DNA of 61,242 bases from Methylobacterium sp. UNC378MF (GTDB taxonomy: Bacteria > Pseudomonadota > Alphaproteobacteria > Rhizobiales > Beijerinckiaceae). The notes under the pieces are model-generated. The model searched no databases, was not told the DNA's origin, and saw nothing but the letters and a program-made list of their open reading frames with translations. Location: the NCBI RefSeq assembly GCF_900103195.1, contig NZ_FMWU01000034.1, forward strand, positions 1-61,242. Direction: 5' to 3'. Below are positions 53,063-61,242 of this stretch, one piece after another (the first letter of the stretch is position 1; every line of letters begins with the position of its first letter). The translations under genes and the position numbers were made by a program.

Positions 53063-53473
53063 CATGTCGCCGATGGTCCGACCGGCTTCGCGGCCGGTCG
53101 GACCTGCGAACCATGAACTGGCCAGGTCCCGGACCAGGCTCAGCTTCGCTCCCGCGGTCCGGGCTCGCAGCGCCGGCGGAACGCGACCCGGGATCCCGCG
53201 CATGGCACGCCGGGGCGCAAGTCCGCTCGGCACAGTCCCCAACCCTGTATACCGGTGAACACTGGGGACGAGCGGCCCCGAGACTTGACACGTTCCAGTT
53301 TTGTTCCAGCATGGACGCCCGCCCCTCGCGAGAGTCGGCGGGCGTCCGCTTTTCCGCGCCCCGGCCCGGGAGAACCGGCCGTCGGCTAGGCTTCGGTAAC
53401 CATACCGGGGCCAAGGTCGTGCGGTGTGATCCTGGCGCGCCCGCCGCGGCGCCTGATACGGAGTCGTCCGCCG
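53063..53473. other. Intergenic region between rplI and dnaB
   Basis: The 411-bp gap holds a strong 12-bp hairpin (GGTCCGACCGGC at 53075-53086 and GCCGGTCGGACC at 53093-53104, 6-nt loop), which probably ends the rpsF-rplI transcript although no T-run follows. The rest presumably contains the dnaB promoter. No gene is supported. Confidence 0.6.
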
Positions 53474-54961
53474 ATGGCCCTGCCCAATGCGCTCACGGCC
53501 AAGCTCGAGACCGTGCAGGCCGAGTACCGCGTCGCCCCGCACAACATCGACGCCGAGCAGGCGCTGCTGGGCGCCATCCTGGTGAACAACGACGCCTATT
53601 ACCGGGTGTCGGACTTCCTGCTGCCCGAGCACTTCATGGAGGATGCCCACCAGCAGATCTTCACGGTGGCGGCGTCGCTGATCAAGGCCGGCAAGCTCGC
53701 CACGCCCATCACCATGAAGACCTATCTGGGCGACGCCGATTTCGGCGGCCAGACGGTGATGCAGTACCTCGCCCGGCTGGCCGCCGACGCCACCACGGTG
53801 ATCAACGCCGGCGAGTACGGCCGCACGATCTACGACCTCGCCATCCGCCGCCGGCTGATCACCATCGGCGAGGATCTGGTGAACGGCGCCTACGAGGCAC
53901 CCGTGGAGGAATCGCCCCGGGACCAGATCGAGCACACCGAGCGGCGGCTCTACGAACTGGCCGAGGCCGGGCGCTACGACGGCGGCTTCCAGAAATTCTC
54001 GGACGCGCTCACCGCCGCGGTCGACATGGCCGCCAAGGCCTACCAGCGCGACGGCAAGCTCTCGGGCATCGCCACCGGCCTGTCCGACCTCGACAACAAG
54101 CTGGGCGGCCTTCAGCCCTCCGATCTGATCATCCTCGCGGGGCGCCCGGCCATGGGCAAGACCTCGCTGGTGACCAACATCGCCTTCAACATCGCCAAGG
54201 CCTATCGCGGCGAGAAGCAGCCCGACGGCGTCACCAAGACGGTCAATGGCGGCATCGTGGGCTTCTTCTCCCTCGAAATGTCGGCCGAGCAGCTCGCGAC
54301 CCGTATCATCGCCGAGCAATCGGGCGTCCCCTCCTACAAGATCCGCCGCGGCGACATTCGCCCGGAGGACTTCTACAAGATCACCGACGCCGCCCGGGAC
54401 ATGCAGACGATCCCGTTCTACATCGACCAGACCGGCGGCATCTCGATCGCGCAGCTCGCCGCCCGCGCCCGACGCCTGAAGCGGCAGAAGGGCCTCGACC
54501 TGCTGATCGTCGACTATCTCCAGCTCCTCTCGGGCTCCGGCAAGCGCAGCGACAACCGCGTGCAGGAGATGACCGAGATCACAACCGGGATGAAGGCTTT
54601 GGCCAAGGAGTTGGCTGTGCCGATCATCGGCCTGTCCCAGCTCTCCCGTCAGGTCGAGAGCCGCGACGACAAGCGACCGCAGCTCTCGGACCTGCGCGAA
54701 TCGGGCTCGATCGAGCAGGACGCCGACGTGGTGATGTTCGTGTTCCGCGAGGAATATTACGTCGGCAACAAGAAGCCCCGCGAAGGCACGGAGGAGTTCT
54801 TCGCCTGGGAAGCCGAGATGCAGCGCGTCCACGGCAAGGCCGAGGTGATCATCGGCAAGCAGCGTCACGGTCCGACCGGGACGGTGGAGCTGCAGTTCGA
54901 CGCCAACATCACCCGGTTCTCGAATCTCGCGCAGACGGATCGGATCCCCGAGCAGATGTGA
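53474..54961 (+). CDS. dnaB: Replicative DNA helicase DnaB
   Basis: This 495-residue hexameric helicase unwinds DNA at the replication fork. The N-terminal domain (VAPHNIDAEQALLGAILVNNDAYY and FMEDAHQQIFTVAASLI) is followed by a linker and the RecA-like domain: Walker A LAGRPAMGKTSLVTNIA (about 227-243), FFSLEMSAEQLATRI, DLLIVDYLQLLSGSGKR and SQLSRQVESRDDKRPQLSDLRESGSIEQDAD. It carries no intein. GGAG precedes the ATG (53474) by 10 bases; a longer frame begins at 53426. Essential. Confidence 0.97.
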   Translation: MALPNALTAKLETVQAEYRVAPHNIDAEQALLGAILVNNDAYYRVSDFLLPEHFMEDAHQQIFTVAASLIKAGKLATPITMKTYLGDADFGGQTVMQYLARLAADATTVINAGEYGRTIYDLAIRRRLITIGEDLVNGAYEAPVEESPRDQIEHTERRLYELAEAGRYDGGFQKFSDALTAAVDMAAKAYQRDGKLSGIATGLSDLDNKLGGLQPSDLIILAGRPAMGKTSLVTNIAFNIAKAYRGEKQPDGVTKTVNGGIVGFFSLEMSAEQLATRIIAEQSGVPSYKIRRGDIRPEDFYKITDAARDMQTIPFYIDQTGGISIAQLAARARRLKRQKGLDLLIVDYLQLLSGSGKRSDNRVQEMTEITTGMKALAKELAVPIIGLSQLSRQVESRDDKRPQLSDLRESGSIEQDADVVMFVFREEYYVGNKKPREGTEEFFAWEAEMQRVHGKAEVIIGKQRHGPTGTVELQFDANITRFSNLAQTDRIPEQM

Positions 54962-55094
54962 CGGCGCGGGGCGCCCGCGGTTCAGGTCTCGGAACAGTGT
55001 GTCGGCCGTCCTGATCGCCGAGCATCCGCGTGCGAACCATCGCCAAGCCCGGCCGTTGTGGGAGGACGAGTGTCCCGCCGCGGCAGGAGCGACG

Positions 55095-55544
55095 ATGAGC
55101 GAGCCGACCCCTCCGAAGATGCCCTACTGGCACGTCTACACCGACGCGGAGGGGGTGAGCCGCCAGGCGCTGTTCCACCTCGAGCGCTTCAAGTTCGAGG
55201 GGATCAACCCTGAGACTGCGCCCCAATGGAACGACAAGATGGATCCGGCGCCCTCGGTCGTGACCTTCACGGTCCTGCCGGTGGGCTGGGTCGGCGAGTG
55301 GCACGAGAACCCGCGGCCGCAATGGATCGCCATCCTCTCGGGCCGCTGGTTCGTCGAGACCATGGACGGCCACCGGGTCGAGATGGGTCCGGGCGAGCTG
55401 ATGATGGGCGAGGACCAGAACACGAAGGTGCGCGACGGCAAGAAGGGCCATCTCTCCGGCACGGTCGGCGACGAGCCCTGCACGATGATCGTGACCGGCC
55501 TGCGGGTCGAGCCGACGGTGAACCGGCCCGGGCGCTTCAAGTAG
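55095..55544 (+). CDS. Cupin-fold protein
   Basis: This 149-residue protein resembles the small cupin family often annotated as cupin domain-containing. FTVLPVGWVGEWHENPRPQW and AILSGRWFVETMDGHRVEMGPGELMMGED correspond to the two cupin motifs, although the metal-binding His residues of the classical motif are only partly present (HENPRPQW, then the Gly/Glu/His-poor second motif). No catalytic role is obvious. A GGAG ribosome binding site precedes the ATG. It begins an SMP-30 operon: the next gene starts 11 bp later. Confidence 0.8.
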   Translation: MSEPTPPKMPYWHVYTDAEGVSRQALFHLERFKFEGINPETAPQWNDKMDPAPSVVTFTVLPVGWVGEWHENPRPQWIAILSGRWFVETMDGHRVEMGPGELMMGEDQNTKVRDGKKGHLSGTVGDEPCTMIVTGLRVEPTVNRPGRFK

Positions 55545-55554
55545 GCGTCGGCCG

Positions 55555-56457
55555 ATGGACGGTTTCGAACTCACGCAGCCGCGCTTCAAGGGCTACGTCC
55601 TGCCGAACGCGCCGCTGCAGAAGCTCGCCGAGGGTTTCCGCTGGACGGAAGGTCCGGTCTGGTTCGGCGACCGCGACGAGCTGCTGTTCTCGGACCTGCC
55701 CAACAACCGAGTGATGCGCTGGTCGGACTCGGCCGGCCTCAGCGTCTACCGGGAGGCGGGCGACTTCGAGAACGGCCACGCCCGCGACCGGCAGGGACGG
55801 ATGCTGTCCTGCTCGCATCGCGGCCGGCGCATCCACCGCACCGAACTCGACGGCCGTATCACCGGCCTGGTCGAGCGCTACCAGGGGCGGAGGCTGAACT
55901 CGCCCAACGACATCGTCTGCAAGTCGGACGGGACGATCTGGTTCTCGGATCCGCCCTACGGAATCCAGACCGACTACGAGGGCGGCAAGCAGGAATCCGA
56001 GCTGCCCGCCGCCGTCTACCGCTTCGACCCCCGCGACGGCTCGCTCCGGGTGGTGGCCGACGATTTCCAGGGACCGAACGGGCTCTGCTTCTCGCCCGAC
56101 GAGCGCAGGCTCTACATCGTCGAGACCGGGCTGCAATTCGACACCGACCCCCTCCAGCACGTGCGCGTGTTCGACGTGGCCGACGACGGCAGCCTGTCCG
56201 GCGGCGCGGTGTTCTGCACGATCGCGCCGGGCAACGCCGACGGCATCCGGTGCGACGAGCACGGCAATGTCTGGTCGAGCGCCGGGGACGGCGTCCACTG
56301 CATCGACCCAGGCGGCGAGCTGGTCGGCAAGATCCTCGTGCCCGCGACGGTCGCCAACCTCACCTTCGGCGGCCGCAACAACAGCCGCCTGTTCCTGTGC
56401 GCCTCGCAGGCGCTCTACGCGATCTACGTGAACGTGCGGGGGGCACCGCTCCTGTGA
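55555..56457 (+). CDS. SMP-30/gluconolactonase-like protein (copy 2)
   Basis: This 300-residue beta-propeller has the complete set of SMP-30 metal-site blocks: TEGPVWFGD (Glu), RRLNSPNDIV (Asn), GPNGLCFSPDERRLYIVE (Asn) and NADGIRCDEHGNVWSSAGDGV (Asp). It should hydrolyse a sugar lactone. It is a closer match to the family average length than the paralog at 27832 (about 316-338 residues), with which it shares block order and several identical strings. It overlaps the VOC gene by four bases (GTGA). Confidence 0.92.
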   Translation: MDGFELTQPRFKGYVLPNAPLQKLAEGFRWTEGPVWFGDRDELLFSDLPNNRVMRWSDSAGLSVYREAGDFENGHARDRQGRMLSCSHRGRRIHRTELDGRITGLVERYQGRRLNSPNDIVCKSDGTIWFSDPPYGIQTDYEGGKQESELPAAVYRFDPRDGSLRVVADDFQGPNGLCFSPDERRLYIVETGLQFDTDPLQHVRVFDVADDGSLSGGAVFCTIAPGNADGIRCDEHGNVWSSAGDGVHCIDPGGELVGKILVPATVANLTFGGRNNSRLFLCASQALYAIYVNVRGAPLL

Positions 56458-57383
56458 GCGGCGTGCAGGCCCTCGTCGGGTTCGGCCGCACCGTCGCGGA
56501 CCTCGCCGTCACCGAGGCCTTCTACCGGGAAGGACTGGGCTTCGCGCGGGTCGCCCCGCCTGAACCCGTGCCCGCCTGGCAGGCGGACGCGATGGGGCTG
56601 GCGGACCGGCGCGCCACGCAGCTGCGCATGCGCCTCGGCGGGCAGACCGTGACCTTCCTGGCGGTGGATCCGCCCGGCGCACCCTACCCGGGCGATCCCG
56701 CGGCGACGGACCCGTTCTTCCAGCATCTCGCGATCCCGGTCCGCGACATGGAGGCCGCGATGGCACAGCTGTCGCGGCTTGCCCCGTCCCCCATCAGTCG
56801 CGGCGGTGCCCAGCGCCTGCCCGCCTCCACGGGCGGTGTGACCGCCTTCAAGTTCCGCGACCCCGACGGTCATCCGCTGGAGCTGATCTTCTTTCCGGAC
56901 GGTGTGCCGGCTGCCCGTTGGCGCGATGCACCGGGCCTGTTTCTGGGTATCGATCACTCGGCGATCACCGTCGCCGATCTTGACGCCGCCCTTGCCTTCC
57001 TGATCGGCCCTCTCGGACTGACGCTGGCGGCGCGCGGCCTGAATCAGGGTCCGGAGCAGGCGCGCCTCGACGGTGTCGACGATCCGCAGGTCGATGTGAT
57101 CGCCCTGGAGCCTCCAGAGCCCGCGCCTCACGTGGAACTGCTGCATTACCGCGTGCCTGCCACAAAGCGCCGGCTTTCAGTCGGCCCGGGTGACCGGTCC
57201 GCGACCCGCTACGTCTTCTCCGCGGCCGATATGCAGGGCTTGTCGCGACGCATCCGCGAGACCGGACTGGCTCCGCAGGCCTCGGCCGATGGCACGGTGA
57301 TCTATTGCGCCGGGCCGGACGGACACGGCTTCCTGTTCGTGCGGGACCAGGGCCTCCGTTCCGACGGGCTGCCCCGGGCTTGA
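56454..57383 (+). CDS. Two-domain VOC (glyoxalase/dioxygenase fold) protein
   Basis: This 309-residue protein contains two vicinal-oxygen-chelate domains. The first runs about 5-150 (VGFGRTVADLAVTEAFYREGLGFARV, FFQHLAIPVRD, AFKFRDPDGHPLELIFFPDG). The second (about 165-300) opens with FLGIDHSAITVADLDAALAFLIGPLGLTLAARGL and ends with VIYCAGPDGHGFLFVRD. In each, the conserved His and Glu positions for metal are largely present. The fold serves lactoylglutathione lyases, dioxygenases and epimerases, so the reaction is unknown. It starts at a GTG overlapping the SMP-30 stop, so all three genes of this cluster are cotranscribed. Confidence 0.85.
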   Translation: MSGVQALVGFGRTVADLAVTEAFYREGLGFARVAPPEPVPAWQADAMGLADRRATQLRMRLGGQTVTFLAVDPPGAPYPGDPAATDPFFQHLAIPVRDMEAAMAQLSRLAPSPISRGGAQRLPASTGGVTAFKFRDPDGHPLELIFFPDGVPAARWRDAPGLFLGIDHSAITVADLDAALAFLIGPLGLTLAARGLNQGPEQARLDGVDDPQVDVIALEPPEPAPHVELLHYRVPATKRRLSVGPGDRSATRYVFSAADMQGLSRRIRETGLAPQASADGTVIYCAGPDGHGFLFVRDQGLRSDGLPRA

Positions 57384-57431
57384 CGCGTCGCCCCTCCGGT
57401 GTCCAATCCGGCCGCCCCGGAGGTGAGATAG

Positions 57432-58334
57432 ATGCCGTTCCTCGCCCTGCCCTTTCCGGCCATCGATCCGGTGGCGCTCGCGATCGGTCCGATCACGATC
57501 AAATGGTACGCGCTCGCCTATATCGCCGGCCTGATCGGCGGCTGGTACTATGCGCGCCGCCTCGTCATGGCCGACAGCCTCTGGGGTGTGGTGAAACGCC
57601 CGCAGGTCGCGGATATCGACGATCTCGTCGTCTGGGTGGCACTCGGCGTCGTGCTCGGCGGCCGGATCGGCTACGTGCTGTTCTACAATCTCCCCATGTA
57701 CATCTCCGATCCGATGGAGATCCTGGCGATCCGCAACGGCGGCATGTCGTTCCATGGCGGCTTCATCGGGGCGATCCTGGCCTTCCTGCTGTTCGCCCGC
57801 GGCAAGAGCCTCAACGGCTACACGCTCCTCGATATCGGCGCCGTGGTCGTGCCGATCGGCCTGTTCTTCGGGCGGATCGCCAATTTCGTGAACGGCGAGC
57901 TCTGGGGCCGCGTGGCGCCCGACTTCCCCTACGCCATCGTGTTTCCGAGCGGCGGCCCCTTGCCGCGCCACCCGAGCCAGCTCTACGAGGCGGCGACCGA
58001 AGGCCTGCTGCTGTTCATCGTGATGGCCGTGAGCGTCCGCCGGTTCGGCTTCCGCAAGCCCGGGCTCCTCGGCGGTATCTTCGTCCTCGGCTACGCCCTC
58101 GCCCGGACCTTCTGCGAGTTCTTCCGCGAGCCGGATCGCCAGCTCGGCTTCCTGTTCGGTGACCATCTCGGTCCGATGGGCGGCGGCGTCACCATGGGCA
58201 TGCTGCTCTGCGTGCCCATGATGATCGTCGGCCTCACCTACATCGTGCTGGCCGGAAGCGGCCGGACACGGCCCCGCCACCCGGTCGAGTCGCCGGCCGC
58301 CGCGGCGGACGGCAAGGCGGCCGTCGAGGCGTGA
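57432..58334 (+). CDS. lgt: Prolipoprotein diacylglyceryl transferase Lgt
   Basis: This 300-residue inner-membrane enzyme transfers diacylglyceryl from phosphatidylglycerol to the lipobox Cys of prelipoproteins. It has about seven hydrophobic segments. Family signatures are IKWYALAYIAGLIGGWYYARRL, GGRIGYVLFYN, NGGMSFHGGFIGAILA, and the Lgt signature FFGRIANFVNGELWGR with the following HPSQLYEA. The ATG at 57432 is preceded by GGAGGTGAGATAG. The next gene (midA) overlaps its stop by four bases. Confidence 0.97.
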   Translation: MPFLALPFPAIDPVALAIGPITIKWYALAYIAGLIGGWYYARRLVMADSLWGVVKRPQVADIDDLVVWVALGVVLGGRIGYVLFYNLPMYISDPMEILAIRNGGMSFHGGFIGAILAFLLFARGKSLNGYTLLDIGAVVVPIGLFFGRIANFVNGELWGRVAPDFPYAIVFPSGGPLPRHPSQLYEAATEGLLLFIVMAVSVRRFGFRKPGLLGGIFVLGYALARTFCEFFREPDRQLGFLFGDHLGPMGGGVTMGMLLCVPMMIVGLTYIVLAGSGRTRPRHPVESPAAAADGKAAVEA

Positions 58335-59401
58335 CGCCGCTGGGAGCCGAGATCGCGGCGCTGATCCGCCAGAACGGGCCGATCGGCGTCGACCGCTACA
58401 TGGCCCTCTGCCTTGGCCATCCGATCCACGGCTACTACCGCACCCGCGATCCTCTGGGCGCCCAGGGTGACTTCACCACCGCGCCCGAGATCAGCCAGAT
58501 GTTCGGGGAGCTGATCGGCGCCTGGAGCGCCTACGTCCACGGGCTGATGGGAGGACCGGATCCGCTCGTCCTGGTGGAGCTGGGACCCGGCCGCGGCACG
58601 CTGATGGCGGACGCGCTGCGGGCATTGCGGGCGGCGCTCCCGGAGGTACGCGTGGCGCCGCATCTGGTCGAGACCAGCCCGGTGCTGCGGGAAGCGCAGG
58701 AACGCACCCTCGCCGGGACCGGTGCGGTGTGGCACGCGGGCATCGAATCGCTGCCTCCGGGTCCGGCGCTCATCCTGGCCAACGAATTCTTCGATTGCCT
58801 GCCGGTGCGCCAGTTCGAGCGCCGTCCGACCGGCTGGCACGAGCGGCAGGTCGGCCTCGCTCGGGACGGCGCTCTCGCCTTCGGCCTGTCGCCGGAGCCG
58901 ATCCCCGGCCTCGAGGCGGATGGCCCGGATGGCGCGCTGATGAGCGTGCCGACGGCCGGGCTCGCGCTGATGCGCAGCTTGGCCCGGCGGCTGTGCGCCG
59001 AAGGAGGTGCCCTTCTGGCCATCGATTACGGCCATGTTCGCCCCGGCTTCGGCGATACGCTCCAGGCGCTGTCGGGGCACCGCTTCACCGATCCGCTGGC
59101 CGCGCCCGGCGAGGCGGATCTGACGCATCATGTCGATTTCGCCGCCCTCGCCAAGGCCGCGGAGGCCGAGGGCGCCGCGCGCCACGGGCCGGTCGACCAG
59201 GGCGATTTCCTGGCCGCAATCGGCCTCTTCACCCGTGCCGGACGTCTGAAGGCCCGGGCCGATCCGGCGCAATCCGCCGCGATCGACGCGGCCGTCAGCC
59301 GCCTCACGGATCCGGGCCGGAGCGGCATGGGCAGTCTGTTCAAGGTGCTGGCGGTGAGCGGCCCGTCGCTAGGGCCGCTCCCGGGATTTGCGGCGCCCTG
59401 A
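58331..59401 (+). CDS. midA: SAM-dependent methyltransferase MidA/NDUFAF7-like (DUF185)
   Basis: This 356-residue protein belongs to the DUF185/MidA family (mitochondrial homologue NDUFAF7), which methylates an arginine of the complex I subunit NDUFS2. The N-terminus has GPIGVDRYMALCLGHPIHGYYR, then GDFTTAPEISQMFGELIGAW. The SAM-binding motif is VLVELGPGRGTLMADALRAL, and LANEFFDCLPVRQF and LLAIDYGHVRPGFGDTLQAL are further family blocks. It starts at a GTG overlapping the lgt stop (GTGA). It is functionally linked to the NDUFS4-like subunit at 29228. Confidence 0.92.
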   Translation: MTPLGAEIAALIRQNGPIGVDRYMALCLGHPIHGYYRTRDPLGAQGDFTTAPEISQMFGELIGAWSAYVHGLMGGPDPLVLVELGPGRGTLMADALRALRAALPEVRVAPHLVETSPVLREAQERTLAGTGAVWHAGIESLPPGPALILANEFFDCLPVRQFERRPTGWHERQVGLARDGALAFGLSPEPIPGLEADGPDGALMSVPTAGLALMRSLARRLCAEGGALLAIDYGHVRPGFGDTLQALSGHRFTDPLAAPGEADLTHHVDFAALAKAAEAEGAARHGPVDQGDFLAAIGLFTRAGRLKARADPAQSAAIDAAVSRLTDPGRSGMGSLFKVLAVSGPSLGPLPGFAAP

Positions 59402-59443
59402 GTCGCCGGGCCGGCTCTCGGCCCCGCGCGGGGCGGGAATCGG

Positions 59444-59635
59444 TCAGCCGAAGGAACCGAAGCCGGAATCGGTCTGGCTGGACGGCCGCGGTGTCGGCGG
59501 CGCCGGCGGGTTGGGGTCGTTCGGGTCGAAGGCAGCGGGCTCGCCCGTGACGGGATGGGCGGCCGCAGTCGGGATCCGGGGCTCTTCGGCCTCGGGCGTC
59601 TCAGGCAGGGCGTCGGTTTCGATCCCTCGTGACAT
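59444..59635 (-). CDS. Small Pro-rich protein of unknown function
   Basis: This 63-residue reading frame has AAGGA 5 bases before its ATG. It has no membrane segment or signal peptide: an acidic N-terminus (IETDALPETPEAEEPRIP), an AAAHPVTGEPAAFDPNDPNP middle, then a Pro/Ser-rich tail ending GFGSFG. It is predicted to be disordered. It is divergent from pgeF and convergent with midA; a much longer frame from 60496 is only a shadow of pgeF. I recognise no family. Confidence 0.65.
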   Translation of the reverse strand: MSRGIETDALPETPEAEEPRIPTAAAHPVTGEPAAFDPNDPNPPAPPTPRPSSQTDSGFGSFG

Positions 59636-59767
59636 TGCGATCCTTCTCAAGGCGGAGCCGGATCGGCTCCATACTGCAATGCAGCAAGAATCTGACGCTT
59701 GAACGACATCGTCAAGGGACGGCCCTTGCGGTATCGGGGCGCCCCAGGGGCAAGCGAGAGGCCGACC

Positions 59768-60550
59768 GTGACCGCAGGGATGTTCATCGAGGCGCCGGAA
59801 CTCTCGGCGCATGCGGGCGTGCGCCACGCCTTCTTCACCCGCGTCGGCGGGGTTTCGGAGGGCCTCTACGCGACTCTCAACGGCGGTCTCGGTTCCCAGG
59901 ATGCGCCGGAGCGGGTCGCCGAGAACCGGGCGCGGATGTGCGCCCAGCTCGGCCTGATGCCGGATCGGCTCGTGAGCCTGTATCAGGTCCACTCGGCCGA
60001 CGTGGTCACCGTCGAGGTGCCCTTTGCCGGTCCCGAGCGACCGAAGGCCGACGCCATGGTCACGCGGGTGCCAGGCCTCGCGCTCGGCATCGCCACGGCG
60101 GATTGCGGACCGATCCTCTTCGCGGATCCCGAGAACGGGGTGGTCGGCGCCGCCCATGCCGGTTGGAAGGGCGCCCTCACAGGCGTGATCGGCGCAACGG
60201 TGACGGCCATGGAGGCGCTCGGCGCGCGACGGAGCCGGATCGTCGCCGTGCTCGGCCCGACGATCGGGCAGGCTTCCTACGAGGTCGGCCCGGATTTCAT
60301 CGCGCGGTTCCGGAGCGAGGCCCCCGGCCTGGAGCGCTTCCTCGGACCCGGCACGCGGCCGGGACACGCGCAGTTCGACCTGCCGGGTTTCATCCTGGCC
60401 CGGCTCGTCGAAGCCGAGGTGGGCGAAGCCAAAGCGCTCAACCTCTGCACCTACGCGGATCCCGAACGATTCTACAGCTATCGGCGGACCACGCATCGCG
60501 GCGAGAGCGATTACGGCCGTCTCATCTCCGCCGTGACGCTCGTGCCCTGA
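59768..60550 (+). CDS. pgeF: PgeF/YfiH family purine nucleoside phosphorylase
   Basis: This protein of about 260 residues belongs to the multicopper-polyphenol-oxidase-like (DUF152/YfiH/LACC1) family. HAFFTRVGGVSEGLYATLNGG is its N-terminal hallmark, and QVHSADVV, TADCGPILF and AAHAGWKGAL carry the conserved His and Cys that bind zinc. Recent work assigns purine nucleoside phosphorylase activity to this family, and it has been linked to editing of peptidoglycan cross-links as PgeF. I use a GTG at 59768 preceded by GAGAGG; ATG 59780 and TTG 59699 are alternatives. The next gene starts 268 bp away. Confidence 0.88.
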   Translation: MTAGMFIEAPELSAHAGVRHAFFTRVGGVSEGLYATLNGGLGSQDAPERVAENRARMCAQLGLMPDRLVSLYQVHSADVVTVEVPFAGPERPKADAMVTRVPGLALGIATADCGPILFADPENGVVGAAHAGWKGALTGVIGATVTAMEALGARRSRIVAVLGPTIGQASYEVGPDFIARFRSEAPGLERFLGPGTRPGHAQFDLPGFILARLVEAEVGEAKALNLCTYADPERFYSYRRTTHRGESDYGRLISAVTLVP

Positions 60551-60818
60551 CGCCGCGGTTCCCGTCGGGACAGGGGGTGCGACACTTTGTCGAGGCGGGA
60601 CCCGGAAAAAAGCGTAGCCGTAAATGAACCTTGGCCATTCGACCGCGTTGGGGGGTCAAGGTGCCGGGGAAAAACGGCGGGTTGCCATAAGGGGCCGCGT
60701 GAGCGGTCGGCGACACCGCGGAGCGAAAAGCAGCCCTGGAACCGCTGGAACACAACCAGATCCGGTTACGCCGCTGTCCGGCCCACGGGCGGCGCGGACC
60801 ACCAGTGAGGACCAGATC

Positions 60819-61242
60819 ATGAAATCCCTGCTCCGCGTCACCACCGCCCTCGCGGGCGTCGCCTTCGCCGGCTCTGCCTTCGCCGCCGACCTTCCGCGCC
60901 GCGCCGCTCCGCCGCCGGTCTTCACCCCCGTCCCGGTCTTCACCTGGACCGGCGCCTATTTCGGTATCAACGCCGGCTACGCCTTCGACGCCAGCGACCG
61001 CAACACCGGCAACACCTTCGCGGTGCCCGGCCCCTACGGCGCCCCCGGCACCGTCGCCTCCTTCCGCAACCGCAGCCAGGACGGCTTCTCCGGCGGTGGC
61101 CAGATCGGCTACAACTACCAGTTCACCCCGGGCTCGGGTGTCGTGATCGGCTTCGAGGCCGACGCCCAGTACCTCGACTTCGGCCGCAACCGGAACAACG
61201 CCTTCGTCTCCGGCGCCGTCGCCCCCGGCTACTACCTCACCG
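60819..61242 (+). CDS. Omp25-like outer-membrane beta-barrel protein (5' part, cut by window end)
   Basis: The first 141 codons are visible. A Sec signal peptide (MKSLLRVTTALAGVAFAGSA, cleaved after AFA) is followed by ADLPRRAAPPPVFTPVPVF, a Pro-rich linker typical of Rhizobiales Omp25/Omp31/RopB porins. FTWTGAYFGINAGYAFDASD starts the beta-barrel; later FSGGGQIGYNYQFTPGSGVVIGFEADAQYLDFG fits the next strands. The rest lies beyond the window. GTGAGGACC precedes the ATG. Confidence 0.88.
   Translation, partial: MKSLLRVTTALAGVAFAGSAFAADLPRRAAPPPVFTPVPVFTWTGAYFGINAGYAFDASDRNTGNTFAVPGPYGAPGTVASFRNRSQDGFSGGGQIGYNYQFTPGSGVVIGFEADAQYLDFGRNRNNAFVSGAVAPGYYLT

Noticed and set aside
60551..60818. GGAAC near 60737 as an extracytoplasmic-sigma promoter for the porin
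   Set aside because: The second box (GGTT) is 20 bases from the first GGAAC and 12 from the second, so the spacing does not match.

Overview
The window is about 61 kb of very GC-rich chromosomal DNA that most resembles Methylobacterium/Methylorubrum (Alphaproteobacteria, Rhizobiales). The evidence is a PqqA peptide of the Methylobacterium type, a complete early hopanoid operon, a PopZ-like (DUF2497) gene next to valS, a DUF2232 gene between rpsR and rplI, an NDUFS4-like complex I accessory subunit, and Rhizobiales-style dispersed palindromes. I see no rRNA, phage, transposase, integrase or CRISPR array. Nearly everything is intact and chromosomal, and only the first gene (kup) and last gene (an Omp25-like porin) are cut by the window ends.

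Layout. 1-5.1 kb: the N-terminal part of kup, then the overlapping nadA-nadB-nadC operon for quinolinate/NAD synthesis (minus strand) with two palindromic operator candidates, then an aldo/keto reductase. 5.4-10.9 kb: a three-subunit periplasmic molybdenum aldehyde oxidoreductase (PaoABC type) followed by an acyl-CoA ligase. 10.9-14.7 kb: MgtE magnesium channel, two tandem 29-residue pqqA genes without pqqBCDE, and a CNT nucleoside transporter. 14.7-18.7 kb: a TetR regulator divergent from an overlapping SDR / HSL-type hydrolase / Baeyer-Villiger monooxygenase operon, with a perfect palindrome between them. 18.7-25.5 kb: a PIMT methyltransferase, a PQQ-type sugar dehydrogenase coupled to a dihaem cytochrome c, a MOSC protein and clpB. 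25.5-33.6 kb: small housekeeping and stress genes (IMPase-like phosphatase, Nudix, GST, SMP-30, tRNA-Pro, NDUFS4-like, deaminase, SPL-type radical SAM, GGDEF-EAL). 34-40.4 kb: a secreted collagen-like protein, a TolC protein with an expanded loop, a PopZ-like protein and valS. 40.5-42.9 kb: a small secreted protein and a DegP protease. 42.9-49.9 kb: hpnA-hpnC-hpnD-hpnE-shc-hpnG. 50.6-55 kb: rpsF-rpsR-DUF2232-rplI and dnaB. 55-61.2 kb: a cupin/SMP-30/VOC operon, lgt-midA, a 63-residue ORF, pgeF and the porin start.

How the parts fit. Squalene is made by HpnCDE and cyclised by Shc; HpnG acts on the side chain of extended hopanoids. PQQ chemistry appears twice: the two PqqA precursor peptides, and a predicted PQQ dehydrogenase/cytochrome c pair. 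Envelope functions (TolC, DegP, Lgt, porin, hopanoids, collagen-like protein) make up a large share of the window.

Best leads for something undescribed: the orphan tandem pqqA pair with near-identical coding sequences; a TolC extracellular loop built on six GVGTT-type pentapeptides encoded by a 15-bp tandem repeat; a 30-triplet collagen domain in a secreted protein; the palindrome-controlled BVMO operon; and a hairpin that covers the mgtE ribosome binding site.
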